NCBI GenBank assembly: GCA_963779485.1
Contig: CAVZYJ010000018.1
Span: forward strand, 186,001 to 250,000
Reading direction: 5' to 3'
DNA from: CAVVJA01 sp963779485
Lineage (GTDB): Bacteria > Actinomycetota > Actinomycetes > Mycobacteriales > Jatrophihabitantaceae
DNA: 64,000 bases
The notes under the pieces are model-generated. The model worked only from the letters and a program-made list of their open reading frames with translations, made no database searches and was not told where the DNA came from. Position 1 is the first letter of the stretch. Every line of letters begins with the position of its first letter. A program made the position numbers and the translations under genes. Below are positions 43,092-51,672 of this stretch, one piece after another.

Positions 43092-44510
43092 TCATGCCGT
43101 CGTCGTCGCCCACGGTGTCGCGATGTTCGCCGCGCGATAGCGGTAACGGCTGACCGTCACCGTTTGCGGCTGGAACAGCACGATGTCGTCCTCGATCGGG
43201 CGCCAGTTCACATAGAACCGGCGGAACAGGACGGCCCACTTCGTTTTGCGATATCGGCGGCGGATCCAATGCAGCACTCGACGCCACGCATACTCGTCGA
43301 GGTAGCCGAAGGTCGCCTTCGACACGCCGTGTCGGAAGTAGGTGCACCAGCCCCGCAGCACCGGATTGAGCTGGCGCAGCAGGGCAGCGAGCGACGGATG
43401 AGCTGTCCGTCGGGTCAGCGCGCGGACGCGCCCGATGATGGCCGCGAGGGCCTTCTTGGACGGGTAGGTATAGACCACGCGCCGGGTGGTGCCTGGCTTG
43501 GTCCGCCGCTGGATGCGGAAGCCCAAGAACTCCAGGCCCTCGTCGATGTGACTGACCCTGGTCTTGGCCGCCGACAGGCGCAGGCCCATCGGCGCCAAGA
43601 CCTGCGCGACGTCCTCGCGCAGCGCTTCGGTGTCAGCGCGGCTGCCATGGACCAGCACGACAAAATCGTCCGCGAAGCGGACCAGTCGATAGGTCGGCAA
43701 CCCGGCCTGACGCCGCTTCCAGCGCTGGTATGGCGTCGCGCTCATCGTCTGCCATGCCTCGGCGAAATGCTCGTCGAGAACAGACAGCGCAATGTTGGCC
43801 AGCAAGGGCGACGCGATGCCGCCCTGCGGGGTGCCGGTGCTGGTGTTGCGCAGGAAGCCGTCCTCACCCAGGATCCCGGCTTTGAGGAACGACTTCACCA
43901 GGGCCAAGACGCGTTTGTCCCCGACACGGCGACGCACCCGGTCCATCAGGGCCGTGTGGTCGATGTTGTCGAAGCACGCCTCGATGTCACCCTCCAGCAC
44001 CCATTCGTACTTGCGGGAGCTGAACTGGTGGATCTCGGCAATCGCGTCCTGCGCCCGTCGCTTCGGGCGGAACCCGTAGGAGCACGGGTGGAAGTCGGCC
44101 TCGAAGATCGGCTCCAGCACCAACTTCAGGGCCGCTTGCGCGGTGCGATCCCGCACGGTCGCGATCCCCAACCGGCGCAACTTGCCGCCGGCCTTGGGAA
44201 TCATCCGCTCCCGCGCGGGCAACGGAACAAACGTCCCGGCCTTCATATCCTCACGAAGGTCGGCGAGTAGTTCCGCCACCTCAGTGACATCGACCGGCGC
44301 AATGCCGTCGACGCCGCCGGACCGCTTCCCCTTGTTGCCCCGCACCCGACGCCATGCCACCACGAGCACGGCCGGGTCACCGACGAGGTTGAACAGATCA
44401 TCGAACCGGCGGTCAGGATCGCTCCTCGCCCACTGGTACAGCTTGGTCTGCATCCGCAGTACCCGCGCTTCCGCCTCGATCAGCGTCGGCCACGGCGCGC
44501 CGATGTTCAC
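43092..44510 (-). CDS. ltrA: Group II intron reverse transcriptase/maturase (outer)
   Basis: A 472-residue protein from GTG 44510 with AGGAGG upstream. RT domains: GVDGIAPVDVTEVAELL, PLPARERMIPKAGG, ALKLVLEPIFEADFHPCSYG, VLEGDIEACFDNIDH, GTPQGGIASPLLANIAL, and the active site RFADDFVVL. Then comes the maturase X domain (GIIM: LRQLNPVLRGWCTYFRHG, GYLDEYAWRRVLHWIRRR). No HNH endonuclease domain follows. FADD replaces the usual YADD, which keeps both catalytic aspartates. The protein would help splice and reverse-transcribe the outer intron. Confidence 0.92.
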   Translation of the reverse strand: MNIGAPWPTLIEAEARVLRMQTKLYQWARSDPDRRFDDLFNLVGDPAVLVVAWRRVRGNKGKRSGGVDGIAPVDVTEVAELLADLREDMKAGTFVPLPARERMIPKAGGKLRRLGIATVRDRTAQAALKLVLEPIFEADFHPCSYGFRPKRRAQDAIAEIHQFSSRKYEWVLEGDIEACFDNIDHTALMDRVRRRVGDKRVLALVKSFLKAGILGEDGFLRNTSTGTPQGGIASPLLANIALSVLDEHFAEAWQTMSATPYQRWKRRQAGLPTYRLVRFADDFVVLVHGSRADTEALREDVAQVLAPMGLRLSAAKTRVSHIDEGLEFLGFRIQRRTKPGTTRRVVYTYPSKKALAAIIGRVRALTRRTAHPSLAALLRQLNPVLRGWCTYFRHGVSKATFGYLDEYAWRRVLHWIRRRYRKTKWAVLFRRFYVNWRPIEDDIVLFQPQTVTVSRYRYRAANIATPWATTTA

Positions 44511-45090
44511 CGGCGACCTCCTGCCCTGTCAGCCCGGTCGCTGCCAGACCGCTGCCGTCCTTCCCCATGTGACCGGCTCTCCCGGCCTCGGAGTACTACG
44601 ACGGCTCCGTCACGCTCCGGCCCCAACGGCTGGTGACGAACCTGCCCGCCGTCCACCCGGTCGGTAGATCGTGCGAGCAGGACCGAAGCGCTTCCCACGT
44701 TCACCGTGTCCCGGTTGTCGGGGTCGGTGCCCAGCTTTGCCCCTGCGACATCGTCACGAGTACGCCGCAGGCCTTCCTCGTGACCTCCCGACCGCCGTCT
44801 TCACACAGCCAAGGAGTCGCCCACCGCCGGTGGGCGTGCATCGCGGACCGGCCCATATCCACCAGATTTGAGCCGACGCATCTCTTGAGAGGCTTTAGAC
44901 GCTGGTTCCTCACGTGCACCTTCCCGTCTCGCTAGACCGACCCGAGCCGTCTGGCGGTGCCAGCCCGTCCGGCCGTTGTCGCGGCTGCTCCCACCCTCCC
45001 CGGCGTCACCCGGTTCCGGCTGCCGCCAGCTTCACCGCCCTGCTGCGACAAGACGGCCATGAAGGCCTCTCACCCCCATCCGGTGAAACA

Positions 45091-45189
45091 GTGAGGTCGA
45101 CACGGGGCGCCCTGCCGGTATTGCTGCCGGTGGGTTTCCCCGTGTCGCCTCCCGAACCCGGCGTGCGCCTCATAGCGCACCGGGCTCTC
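45091..45189 (-). ncRNA. Domains V-VI of the inner group II intron
   Basis: Domain V (45189-45152) reads GAGAGCCCGGTGCGCTATGA then GGCGCACGCCGGGTTCGG. Domain VI pairs GAGGCGACACGGGG with CCCCGTGTCG-A-CCTC; the unpaired A is seven nt from the 3' end and the intron ends CTCAC. Length (99 nt) and layout are identical to the outer intron's block. Confidence 0.82.
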
Positions 45190-45220
45190 CACAAGCCCCG
45201 CGGGATCTGTGCGAGTGAGC

Positions 45221-46639
45221 TCATGCTGTGCTCGGCCAGGGCGTCGGGATCTGGGCTCCCCGGTAGTAGTAGCGCCTGGCGCGTACTCGAGCCGGGTCGA
45301 ACAGTTCCACGCCACCGTCGGCGGGCCATCTGCCGTAGCGTCGACGCAGCTGTTTCCAGGCGGTGCGCCGATGCTTGCGCTCTTGCCACCTGATGACCTG
45401 TTTCCACAGGTAGGACCTCAGGTAGCTGAAGGTCGCGTGCGAGCAGCCGTACTTGAAGTACGCGGTCCAGCCCCGCAGCATCCGGTTGAGCCGGTGCAGC
45501 AGGACATCGAGCGGCAGGTTCGTGCTCTGCCGGCAGAGCGTCTTTACCTTGGCCAGGACGGCGACCAGCGCCTTCTTGGCCGGGTAGATATAGACGTAGC
45601 TCTTGCCGGTGCCCCGCTTGCGGTGCCGCTGGATGCGCCAGCCGAGGAAGTCGAGGCCCTCGTCGATAGGGGTGATCAGGGTCTTCTCCGGCGATAGGCG
45701 TAAGCCCATCCCGGTGAGGACTCCGGCGATCTCGTCCCGCAGGGCTTCAGCGTGCGCCTTGGTGCCCGATACGACCAGGCACCAGTCGTCCGCGTACCGG
45801 CACAGCCGATAGTTGGGCAGACCCTGACGGCGACGCTTGGCCCGTTCATACGCGCTGGCCCCTGGCCCGCCGGGTGCCTGGGCGACGAACTCGTCCAGCA
45901 CCGATAGGGCCACGTTGCTCAGCAACGGGGACAGAATCGACCCTTGCGGGGTTCCGGCGTCGGTATCTGACAGCGTGCCGTCCTCGGTGAGGATGCCCGC
46001 TTTCAGAAACGCCTTTACCAGGGCAAGGACACGTTTGTCCCCGACACGATCGCGCACCCGGTCCATCAAAGCCGGATGCGAGATTTCGTCGAAACAGGCT
46101 TTGATGTCACCTTCTACAACCCACTCGTAGGAGCGGGACGTGAAATGGTGCACCTCGGCCACCGCGTCGTGCGCCCGGCGGTTCGGACGGAACCCGTAGG
46201 AGCACGGGAGAAAGTCCGCCTCGAAGATCGGCTCCAACACCAGCTTCAAGGACGCCTGGGCCACCCGGTCCCGGATAGTCGCGATGCCCAGGTAGCGCAG
46301 CTTGCCGCCCGCCTTGGGTATTGCGCGTCTCCGCGCCGGTAGGGGTTCGAACGTGCGGGCCTTCAAATCGTCCCGCAGCTCGGACAGGAACCCCTGCAGT
46401 CCGCGCACCGCTTCGATGTAGTGGGCGGTCTCGCCGTCTACCCCAGCGGTGCGTGCTCCCTTGTTGCCCCGCACCCGATCCCAGGCGACCAGAAGGAACG
46501 CCGGATCGGTGACGAGGTTGTACAGATCATCGAACCGGCGATGAGGATCATCGCTGGCCCAACGGTGCAACTTGGTCTGGATCTCCAGTACCCGGCGTTC
46601 CGCATGCAGCAGAACCTGATCCGGCCCGTCGGTATTCAC
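45221..46639 (-). CDS. ltrA: Group II intron reverse transcriptase/maturase (inner)
   Basis: A 472-residue protein from GTG 46639, with AGGAGG just upstream as in the outer copy; an upstream extension of 35 codons is not used. RT blocks: GVDGETAHYIEAVRGLQGFL, PLPARRRAIPKAGG, LEPIFEADFLPCSYGFRPN, VVEGDIKACFDEISH, GTPQGSILSPLLSNVAL, active site RYADDWCLV. Maturase X domain: LHRLNRMLRGWTAYFKYG, YLRSYLWKQVIRWQERK. No HNH domain. Clearly homologous to the outer RT but diverged throughout. Confidence 0.92.
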   Translation of the reverse strand: MNTDGPDQVLLHAERRVLEIQTKLHRWASDDPHRRFDDLYNLVTDPAFLLVAWDRVRGNKGARTAGVDGETAHYIEAVRGLQGFLSELRDDLKARTFEPLPARRRAIPKAGGKLRYLGIATIRDRVAQASLKLVLEPIFEADFLPCSYGFRPNRRAHDAVAEVHHFTSRSYEWVVEGDIKACFDEISHPALMDRVRDRVGDKRVLALVKAFLKAGILTEDGTLSDTDAGTPQGSILSPLLSNVALSVLDEFVAQAPGGPGASAYERAKRRRQGLPNYRLCRYADDWCLVVSGTKAHAEALRDEIAGVLTGMGLRLSPEKTLITPIDEGLDFLGWRIQRHRKRGTGKSYVYIYPAKKALVAVLAKVKTLCRQSTNLPLDVLLHRLNRMLRGWTAYFKYGCSHATFSYLRSYLWKQVIRWQERKHRRTAWKQLRRRYGRWPADGGVELFDPARVRARRYYYRGAQIPTPWPSTA

Positions 46640-47252
46640 CAACGTCCTCCTGGCATTCCAGCACGGTCGCTGCCGACTTGCTGGCTCCCTTCGCCATGTG
46701 CGGGCCTCTCGCCCGCTCGGACTACTACGGAGCCTCCGCCCCATCGCGCGCCTTCGACCGACGACGGATCTATCCCGCGAACCCGGATGGATTCCAGGCA
46801 GCGGGAACGATGCGGGATGGTTCCCGTGTTCGCTGCAAACCGATCGATCAGCTTGGCACCCAGCTTTGCCCCGGCAGCATCGCCACGGCTACGCCGCAGG
46901 CTTTCACCGTGGCCTCCCCACCGGCACGCCAAGCCGGCTACGGAGTCGACCACCCAACGATGGTCGTGCACTGCACCCCGGCCCATATCCACCAGATTTG
47001 AGCCGGTGCCACGCTTACGGAGCTTTACCACTGGTTCCTCACGTATACCGTCTGATCTCGCTCGCCGGACCCGAACCGTCTGGCAGTGCCAGCCCGTCCC
47101 GGCTTTGTCAGCGCTGCTTCCCGCCCTCCCCGGCGTCTCCCGGGTCGAACTGCGCTCAGCTCCTACCGGGCTGCTGCGACAACCCGGCGAGGAGGACTCG
47201 CACCTCCTTCGGTTTCCAGCGCCTCACGGCGCACCGGCGCCTCGTGGCGCAC

Positions 47253-47798
47253 GAAGTCCCAGATCCAGGCACTGGACCGGACCGCGCCGATCCTGCCGCT
47301 GCGGCCCGGGCTGCCGGAGACAGCGCACCCACGACTACGTCCGCCACGGCACCACCACCCTGTTCGCCGCGCTGGACGTCGCCACCGGCAAGGTCACCGA
47401 CGCCTGCTACCCACGGCACCGCAACGAGGAGTTCCTGCGGTTCCTCAAGCACATCGCCAAGGCCTACCCCCGGGTGCCGCTGCACATCGTGTGCGACAAC
47501 TACGCCACCCACAAACACCCGACCGTGCAGGCCTGGCTCGCCCGCAACCCGCGGATCACCCTGCACTTCACCCCAACGTCCGGGTCGTGGCTGAACATGG
47601 TCGAGATCTTTTTCGGCATCATCACCCGCCAGGCGATACGCCGCGGCACGCTTCACCACGGTCAAGGACCTCATCGCCGCCATCGAGATCTTCATCGACG
47701 GCTGGAACGAACGCTGCCAGCCATTCATCTGGACCAAGAACGCCGACCAGATACTCACCAAAGCCGACCGTAAGAAGACTTCAAACACGCGACACTAG
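47253..47798 (+). pseudogene. IS630 transposase, 3' (DDE catalytic) part
   Basis: Coding resumes with the DDE domain: KSQIQALDRTAPILPLRPG, THDYVRHGTTTLFAALDVAT, VPLHIVCDNYATHKHP (second D) and FTPTSGSWLNMVEIFF (E), then VKDLIAAIEIFIDGWN and a stop at 47796-47798 in the terminal repeat. Two frame errors are visible, an extra base near 47324 (GAGACAGCGC) and an extra C near 47650 (GCACGCTTCACC). The transposase would be dead even without the intron. Confidence 0.78.
47776..47795 (-). repeat. Right terminal inverted repeat of IS630 element
   Basis: Read on the minus strand: GTGTCGCGTGTTTGAAGTCT, differing from the left end at four positions. TA follows at 47796-47797. Confidence 0.75.
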
Positions 47799-47947
47799 CG
47801 GCGTGTCCAGCCGAACCGAGCGGCCGCGCTGTGCCGGCTTGTTCTCGGGTCGGGCGTCTGTTCGGTCGCAACAATGCGCCGGGTTCGGCGTGTCTTAGGA
47901 CTATTAAGGTCAGTTGTGACCGTCGGTATCTGCTCAACTGGGTTGGC

Positions 47948-48357
47948 ATGTGCAGTGTGGTGGTCACTGCTGCGGGTACTTGCCTGCTGTCCGCATGTGG
48001 CGCCCAGCCAAGCTCCGCGGCGAGGACGGCCCTCCAGTCCCGCGGTGGCCCGGGCGAGGCAGCGAAGGCGAACGCGACGGATAGCTTGTCGTCAGGCAGG
48101 CGCATCCGACGCCCGAGCCGCTCCCGACAGTGACCCTCGCGGCCTATGGCGGCCGGTCCGCCGCCGATTTGAACGTCTGGAACCTGCCGTTGCGTCCGTC
48201 CAGCGCGCCCTGTGGATCGACAACGGACGTGGTAATTCGGGTAACGCCACCCGGCGCCGCAACGACACTCACGCTGTCGGAGCGGTACTTCTCGACGTGT
48301 GATGAGCAGCTCGGCGCCGTACAGCCCTACACAGGGGTCGACCCCTACACACGGTGA
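47948..48357 (+). pseudogene. Putative decayed lipoprotein
   Basis: A frame from about 47948 reads VVVTAAGTCLLSACGAQPSS, a plausible lipoprotein signal with lipobox LSAC. It then shifts phase near 48095 into AHPTPEPLPTVTLAAYGG, NVWNLPLRPSSAPCG, VIRVTPPGAATTLTL and YTGVDPYTR, ending at 48357. The second half has two Cys and beta-rich composition. No family is recognised, and the frameshift and weak start make this tentative. Confidence 0.35.
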
Positions 48358-48625
48358 CCCCTCCACCTCGCGAGCGCGTGCTGCCCCGAGGAATCGAGCG
48401 TGCAGGATTCGGCCGCGAGCCACCGCCAGATCGGCCTCAACCGCCTTTCGTGCAAGCACGATTTGGGTTGTGGAGCCCTGACGGTTTCTGCTCCGAAAGG
48501 CACTGGAAGCGAAACTACCGAATGCGTGGTCGCGTGCCATTGCGATGTTCGACGACGCGGATCTCTCGGAAGCGATGATTTCACTTCCGCGGATTGTTGG
48601 AATAGATGGCCGAGGCGAATGGCGC

Positions 48626-50386
48626 CTATCGGGACGGTGCCCGGCTCGGAAGGCCGACGATTGGGCAGGTGGGCTTGGTGGCCGCCCACTGCGCGCGGAT
48701 GTTGAATCGGCTGACTAGCTGGAATGTGCCGTCGCGTGGGAGATAGGCGCTCGTCCAGCCGGCGTGATCGGCTGTACAGGCTGCCGGGTCAGGACGACCG
48801 GTGGCCGGGTCGATGAGGACGAAGTAGGGCGACCATCGCAGTCGTAGCCGAACGACGCTTGGAGCGCGGCTGTTGAGGGTCACGCTGCTGTCGCCGACGG
48901 CTTGGATTTGCGCGCCGTCGGCTAGCGGTTCGGCGTCGGTGACGCGGTACAGCGTCCAGTCGGTGCTGCGCCAGGTCGGACTTAGGTAGGGCAAGCCGGC
49001 GCGGATGAGGGCGCCCTCCGCGGCGGCCGCATAGTCCAACGGCGCCCGCGGCAACGCGACCCAGCCGACCGCGAGCTCCTGCAGCCAGGCATGGTAACTA
49101 TCCGCGGTCAACGCGTTCCGGGCGTAGAAGAGGGTGTTGTAGGCGCGGTCGGCCTGTCGATCCCATCCGCGCGCCAAGGCAATGGATGGGGCAAGATAGG
49201 CGTCAGCGCCATGGCTGACGGTCTCGACCGCCTCGATTCGCTGCCCGACGGCGCGCGGGCCGGCTAAGGCCTGTTCCTTGCGGACTGCGTCGACGAGCGG
49301 CACGTAGTAGGCAGCTCGGGTGGACGGATCGGCGGAAGCCTGCACTTGACTGGCTAAGTCCGCGACGGGCCACACTGCGATCATTGTGCCGGCGGCGGCG
49401 AACCAACGACGCGAAAGGTTTGAGTATCCGCAGAACACCGGCACCGCACATACCCAGGCGAGGCGGGTGATATTGCTGCCGACTGCGCCGGGGAAGATCA
49501 GGACGACGGGTAGCGCCAGACCGGTGAGGATCGCGGTGCGCCGAACCATTGGCGTTCGGCAGCCAAGAGCGATTACTCCGCATGCGACGCCGGTTGGAAT
49601 CAGGTCCATCACGGTGATCGGCATGACGCCGGTCCCCGGAAACAGGATGGACATTCCGGCGCCGAGAAGTACCAGCACCGCCGCGGCGGCAATTGCGACG
49701 CGCCGCCGTGTCCGGTCGAAAACCATCACCGCCAGGAGCACCAGTCCCACGAATAAGCCGGCGAGCGGACTGGCCAAGTAGGCCGCCGCCGCCAATGCCA
49801 TGGCGAGTGCCGGCCGCCGAGACCACCGGATGGCCACCAGCGCCCAGGTTCCGATCGCCAATCCGACCGCGAAGGTAACGCGTCCCGCCAGCAGGTCAGC
49901 CATCGACGCAACGGCGTACGCGACGCTTCCCAGCCGTGGCCGTGGCGCCTGTCGCATCAACACTGCCCCGCCGACCGCCCCCAGCACTGCGGCGATCGCG
50001 CCGGTGGCTGGCGCTCCGATGCTGGCCATCCACGGCGGCACGAGGACGCTATAGGTCGGTAGTGAAAGGCCGCCGAACCAGCCCGTCCACCAACTGACAT
50101 CTCCGGCGCGCGCGGCCACACCCGCCCGTGCCACCTGGGCCAGCAGATCAGGCACCGGCGGCGTCCACCGCAGGTAGCCGACCGCCAGCACAGCCGTGAC
50201 CGTCACCGTCAGCCACGCGGCTGGCACCTCGCCGACCGAGGTCCGTTGGAGGGCAGCCAAGCCGACGGCAAGCCGGAGTCGGCGCAGCGGGCGAAGCGTG
50301 GACTCGGTCGGCTGCTGCCCCGGGTCGGTCCGGCCGGGGCGGAGTACACCGGGTCGTCGTCGCGGCAGCCTCGGGTTGATCGTCAC
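48626..50386 (-). CDS. Large integral membrane protein of unknown function
   Basis: A protein of about 586 residues with 10-12 membrane segments in the N-terminal two thirds (AWLTVTVTAVLAVGYL, VAIAAAAVLVLLGAGMSI, ILTGLALPVVLIFPGAVG). A soluble extracellular C-terminal part follows (residues about 400-586; YAAAAEGALIRAGLPYL, LRLRWSPYFVLIDPATG, CTADHAGWTSAYLPRDG). The architecture resembles membrane glycosyltransferase-like or envelope assembly proteins without a clear catalytic motif. GTG 50386 has GGAG upstream; a start at 50461 is possible. It lies next to a two-component system and a flippase-like gene. Confidence 0.7.
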   Translation of the reverse strand: MTINPRLPRRRPGVLRPGRTDPGQQPTESTLRPLRRLRLAVGLAALQRTSVGEVPAAWLTVTVTAVLAVGYLRWTPPVPDLLAQVARAGVAARAGDVSWWTGWFGGLSLPTYSVLVPPWMASIGAPATGAIAAVLGAVGGAVLMRQAPRPRLGSVAYAVASMADLLAGRVTFAVGLAIGTWALVAIRWSRRPALAMALAAAAYLASPLAGLFVGLVLLAVMVFDRTRRRVAIAAAAVLVLLGAGMSILFPGTGVMPITVMDLIPTGVACGVIALGCRTPMVRRTAILTGLALPVVLIFPGAVGSNITRLAWVCAVPVFCGYSNLSRRWFAAAGTMIAVWPVADLASQVQASADPSTRAAYYVPLVDAVRKEQALAGPRAVGQRIEAVETVSHGADAYLAPSIALARGWDRQADRAYNTLFYARNALTADSYHAWLQELAVGWVALPRAPLDYAAAAEGALIRAGLPYLSPTWRSTDWTLYRVTDAEPLADGAQIQAVGDSSVTLNSRAPSVVRLRLRWSPYFVLIDPATGRPDPAACTADHAGWTSAYLPRDGTFQLVSRFNIRAQWAATKPTCPIVGLPSRAPSR

Positions 50387-50537
50387 GATTGGGGGCGCTC
50401 CCGGGTCAGCGACGCCGGCCCGATCGCGGGCTCGGCGTGCGTCGATCGTGAGACATCGCAACGGTGCCCCTGGTCGATTCCGGTCGTCGGTTCGCCGGAT
50501 GCCGAGTGGGGATTTGAGTGAAGCGATTCGACCGGGT

Positions 50538-50873
50538 TCATCCAGGTGGCGTGCGCCCTGATAGGCCGGCCGAAGGAGTCGGCTGCGCTCGTTGGCGCGT
50601 GGGTGTTGCCGCAGCTCGGCTGGGTGTGGATGAGTCGGCTCGGTCCGCCGGGTTGGCGTCTCGCCGCGAGGCCGTATCCGGTGTGTGCTTGCGTTGTATT
50701 GCTGACCACGGCCGGACGATGATGCGATGCCGCGATTCGCCGATAGGAATGCGCACGTACCCGGCGGCTCGATCGATCGCGCCTCCTAACAGTTCGCCGT
50801 CGATCTCACGATGGTCGTAGTAAATGGTAACGGTGGCGCCGATCGGAATGGGTGGATCTTCGGCGATCGGCAT
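50538..50873 (-). CDS. Small hypothetical protein
   Basis: A 111-residue protein. The N-terminal half (IPIGATVTIYYDHREIDGEL, then AAGYVRIPIGESRHRIIVRP) has beta-strand character, perhaps a small barrel. The C-terminal half is Pro/Ser/Arg-rich and looks disordered. It is divergent from the response regulator by 104 nt. No family recognised and the ribosome site is weak, so coding status is only likely. Confidence 0.45.
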   Translation of the reverse strand: MPIAEDPPIPIGATVTIYYDHREIDGELLGGAIDRAAGYVRIPIGESRHRIIVRPWSAIQRKHTPDTASRRDANPADRADSSTPSRAAATPTRQRAQPTPSAGLSGRTPPG

Positions 50874-50976
50874 AATTGTCCAACGTATCCAGTCGAGTAT
50901 GTAAGAACGATGAGCTGGCGGTGGTTCCTCCAGAGCCGATGACGGCCCGTACCGTGGTTTGTCGTGGGAGGCCGTC

Positions 50977-51666
50977 GTGCGGTTGCTGATCGTTGAGGAC
51001 GACGCGCGGATGGCGGCGTTGTTGAAGCGTGCCTTGGAGGAAGACGGGTACGCCGTCGATGTTTCCGCGGACGGCGATGAGGCGTTGTGGCTGGGCCGCG
51101 AGAATGAGTACGACGCGATCGTGCTGGATGGGATGCTTCCCGGGCTGGACGGGTTCGAGGTTGTGCGCCGGTGGCGGGCGGAGAATCGGTGGGCGCCGGT
51201 GTTGATGGTCACGGCTCGGGCGGGTGTGCCAGCCCGGATCGAGGGTTTGGATGCCGGAGCAGACGACTATCTGGCCAAGCCGTTCAGTTTCGACGAGTTG
51301 AGCGCCCGAATCCGCGCCTTGGTGCGCCGGGGGGCGGTGGCCCGGCCTACGATCCTCGAGGCGGGTGACTTGCGTCTTGATCCAGGCGCTCGGCGGGTTA
51401 GCCGGTCGGGCGCGGAGATCGATTTGACCGCGAAGGAGTTCGCGCTGCTCGAGTTGTTGATGCGGCGGCGGGGTGAAGTGTTGAGCCGCACCTATATTCT
51501 CGAGCACGTCTGGGATTTTGCCTATGATCCGAGCAGCAATGTCATCGACCAGTACATCGGGTCGCTACGCCGCAAGGTCGATCGTCCATTCGGCCGCTGC
51601 GACATCGAGACGGTTCGCGGGGCCGGGTATCGACTCGGCGATGGCGCCGAGGTTGACCGCGGCTGA
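50977..51666 (+). CDS. OmpR-family response regulator
   Basis: A 229-residue regulator. The receiver domain starts VRLLIVEDDARMAALLKRAL, with phospho-acceptor D51 in IVLDGMLPGLDG, T in MVTARAG and K in YLAKPFS. The winged helix (about 130-225) has LTAKEFALLELLMRR, LSRTYILEHVWD and VIDQYIGSLRRKVD, then VRGAGYRL. GTG 50977 has GGGAGG 5 nt upstream. It is followed 6 nt later by its sensor kinase. Confidence 0.92.
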   Translation: MRLLIVEDDARMAALLKRALEEDGYAVDVSADGDEALWLGRENEYDAIVLDGMLPGLDGFEVVRRWRAENRWAPVLMVTARAGVPARIEGLDAGADDYLAKPFSFDELSARIRALVRRGAVARPTILEAGDLRLDPGARRVSRSGAEIDLTAKEFALLELLMRRRGEVLSRTYILEHVWDFAYDPSSNVIDQYIGSLRRKVDRPFGRCDIETVRGAGYRLGDGAEVDRG

Positions 51667-51672
51667 GCTTCC

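Larger units (their letters stand above)
45091..47234 (-). mobile_element. Inner group II intron of the twintron
   Basis: On the minus strand it begins GTGCGCCGTGAGG at 47234 and ends GTCGACCTCAC at 45091. It is 2144 nt and inserted after nt 18 of the outer intron. Its 5' end aligns with the rejoined outer 5' end (GTGCGCCACGAGGCGCCG then TGTTTCACCGGATGG), which supports exact boundaries. Shared blocks further in (TTGTCGCAGCAG; ATATGGGCCG region) show the two introns are related but not recent copies. Confidence 0.85.
42967..47252 (-). mobile_element. Outer group II intron of the twintron
   Basis: On the minus strand the intron begins GTGCGCC at 47252 and ends CGACCCAAC at 42967, between exon bases GGGACTTC and TCATCC of the transposase. 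Rejoining them recreates the uninterrupted IS sequence exactly. Its own sequence is 47252-47235 (18 nt) plus 45090-42967 (2124 nt), 2142 nt in all; the rest is the inner intron. It is antisense to the transposase, so splicing would not rescue transposase mRNA. Confidence 0.85.
42400..47795 (+). mobile_element. IS630-family insertion sequence split by a group II twintron
   Basis: The element is bounded by imperfect inverted ends, GTGTTGCGTGTCGTAAGTCT at the left and its reverse-complement counterpart at the right (16 of 20 match). TA flanks it on both sides (42398-42399 and 47796-47797), the target duplication expected for IS630/Tc1. Without the 4286-bp insertion the IS is 1110 bp, the normal size. 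The transposase reads left to right and is interrupted at 42966/47253. Confidence 0.85.

Noticed and set aside
44511..45090. Possible extra gene between the two reverse transcriptases
   Set aside because: This is the structured domain I-IV RNA of the outer intron and matches the same region of the inner intron (46640-47234).
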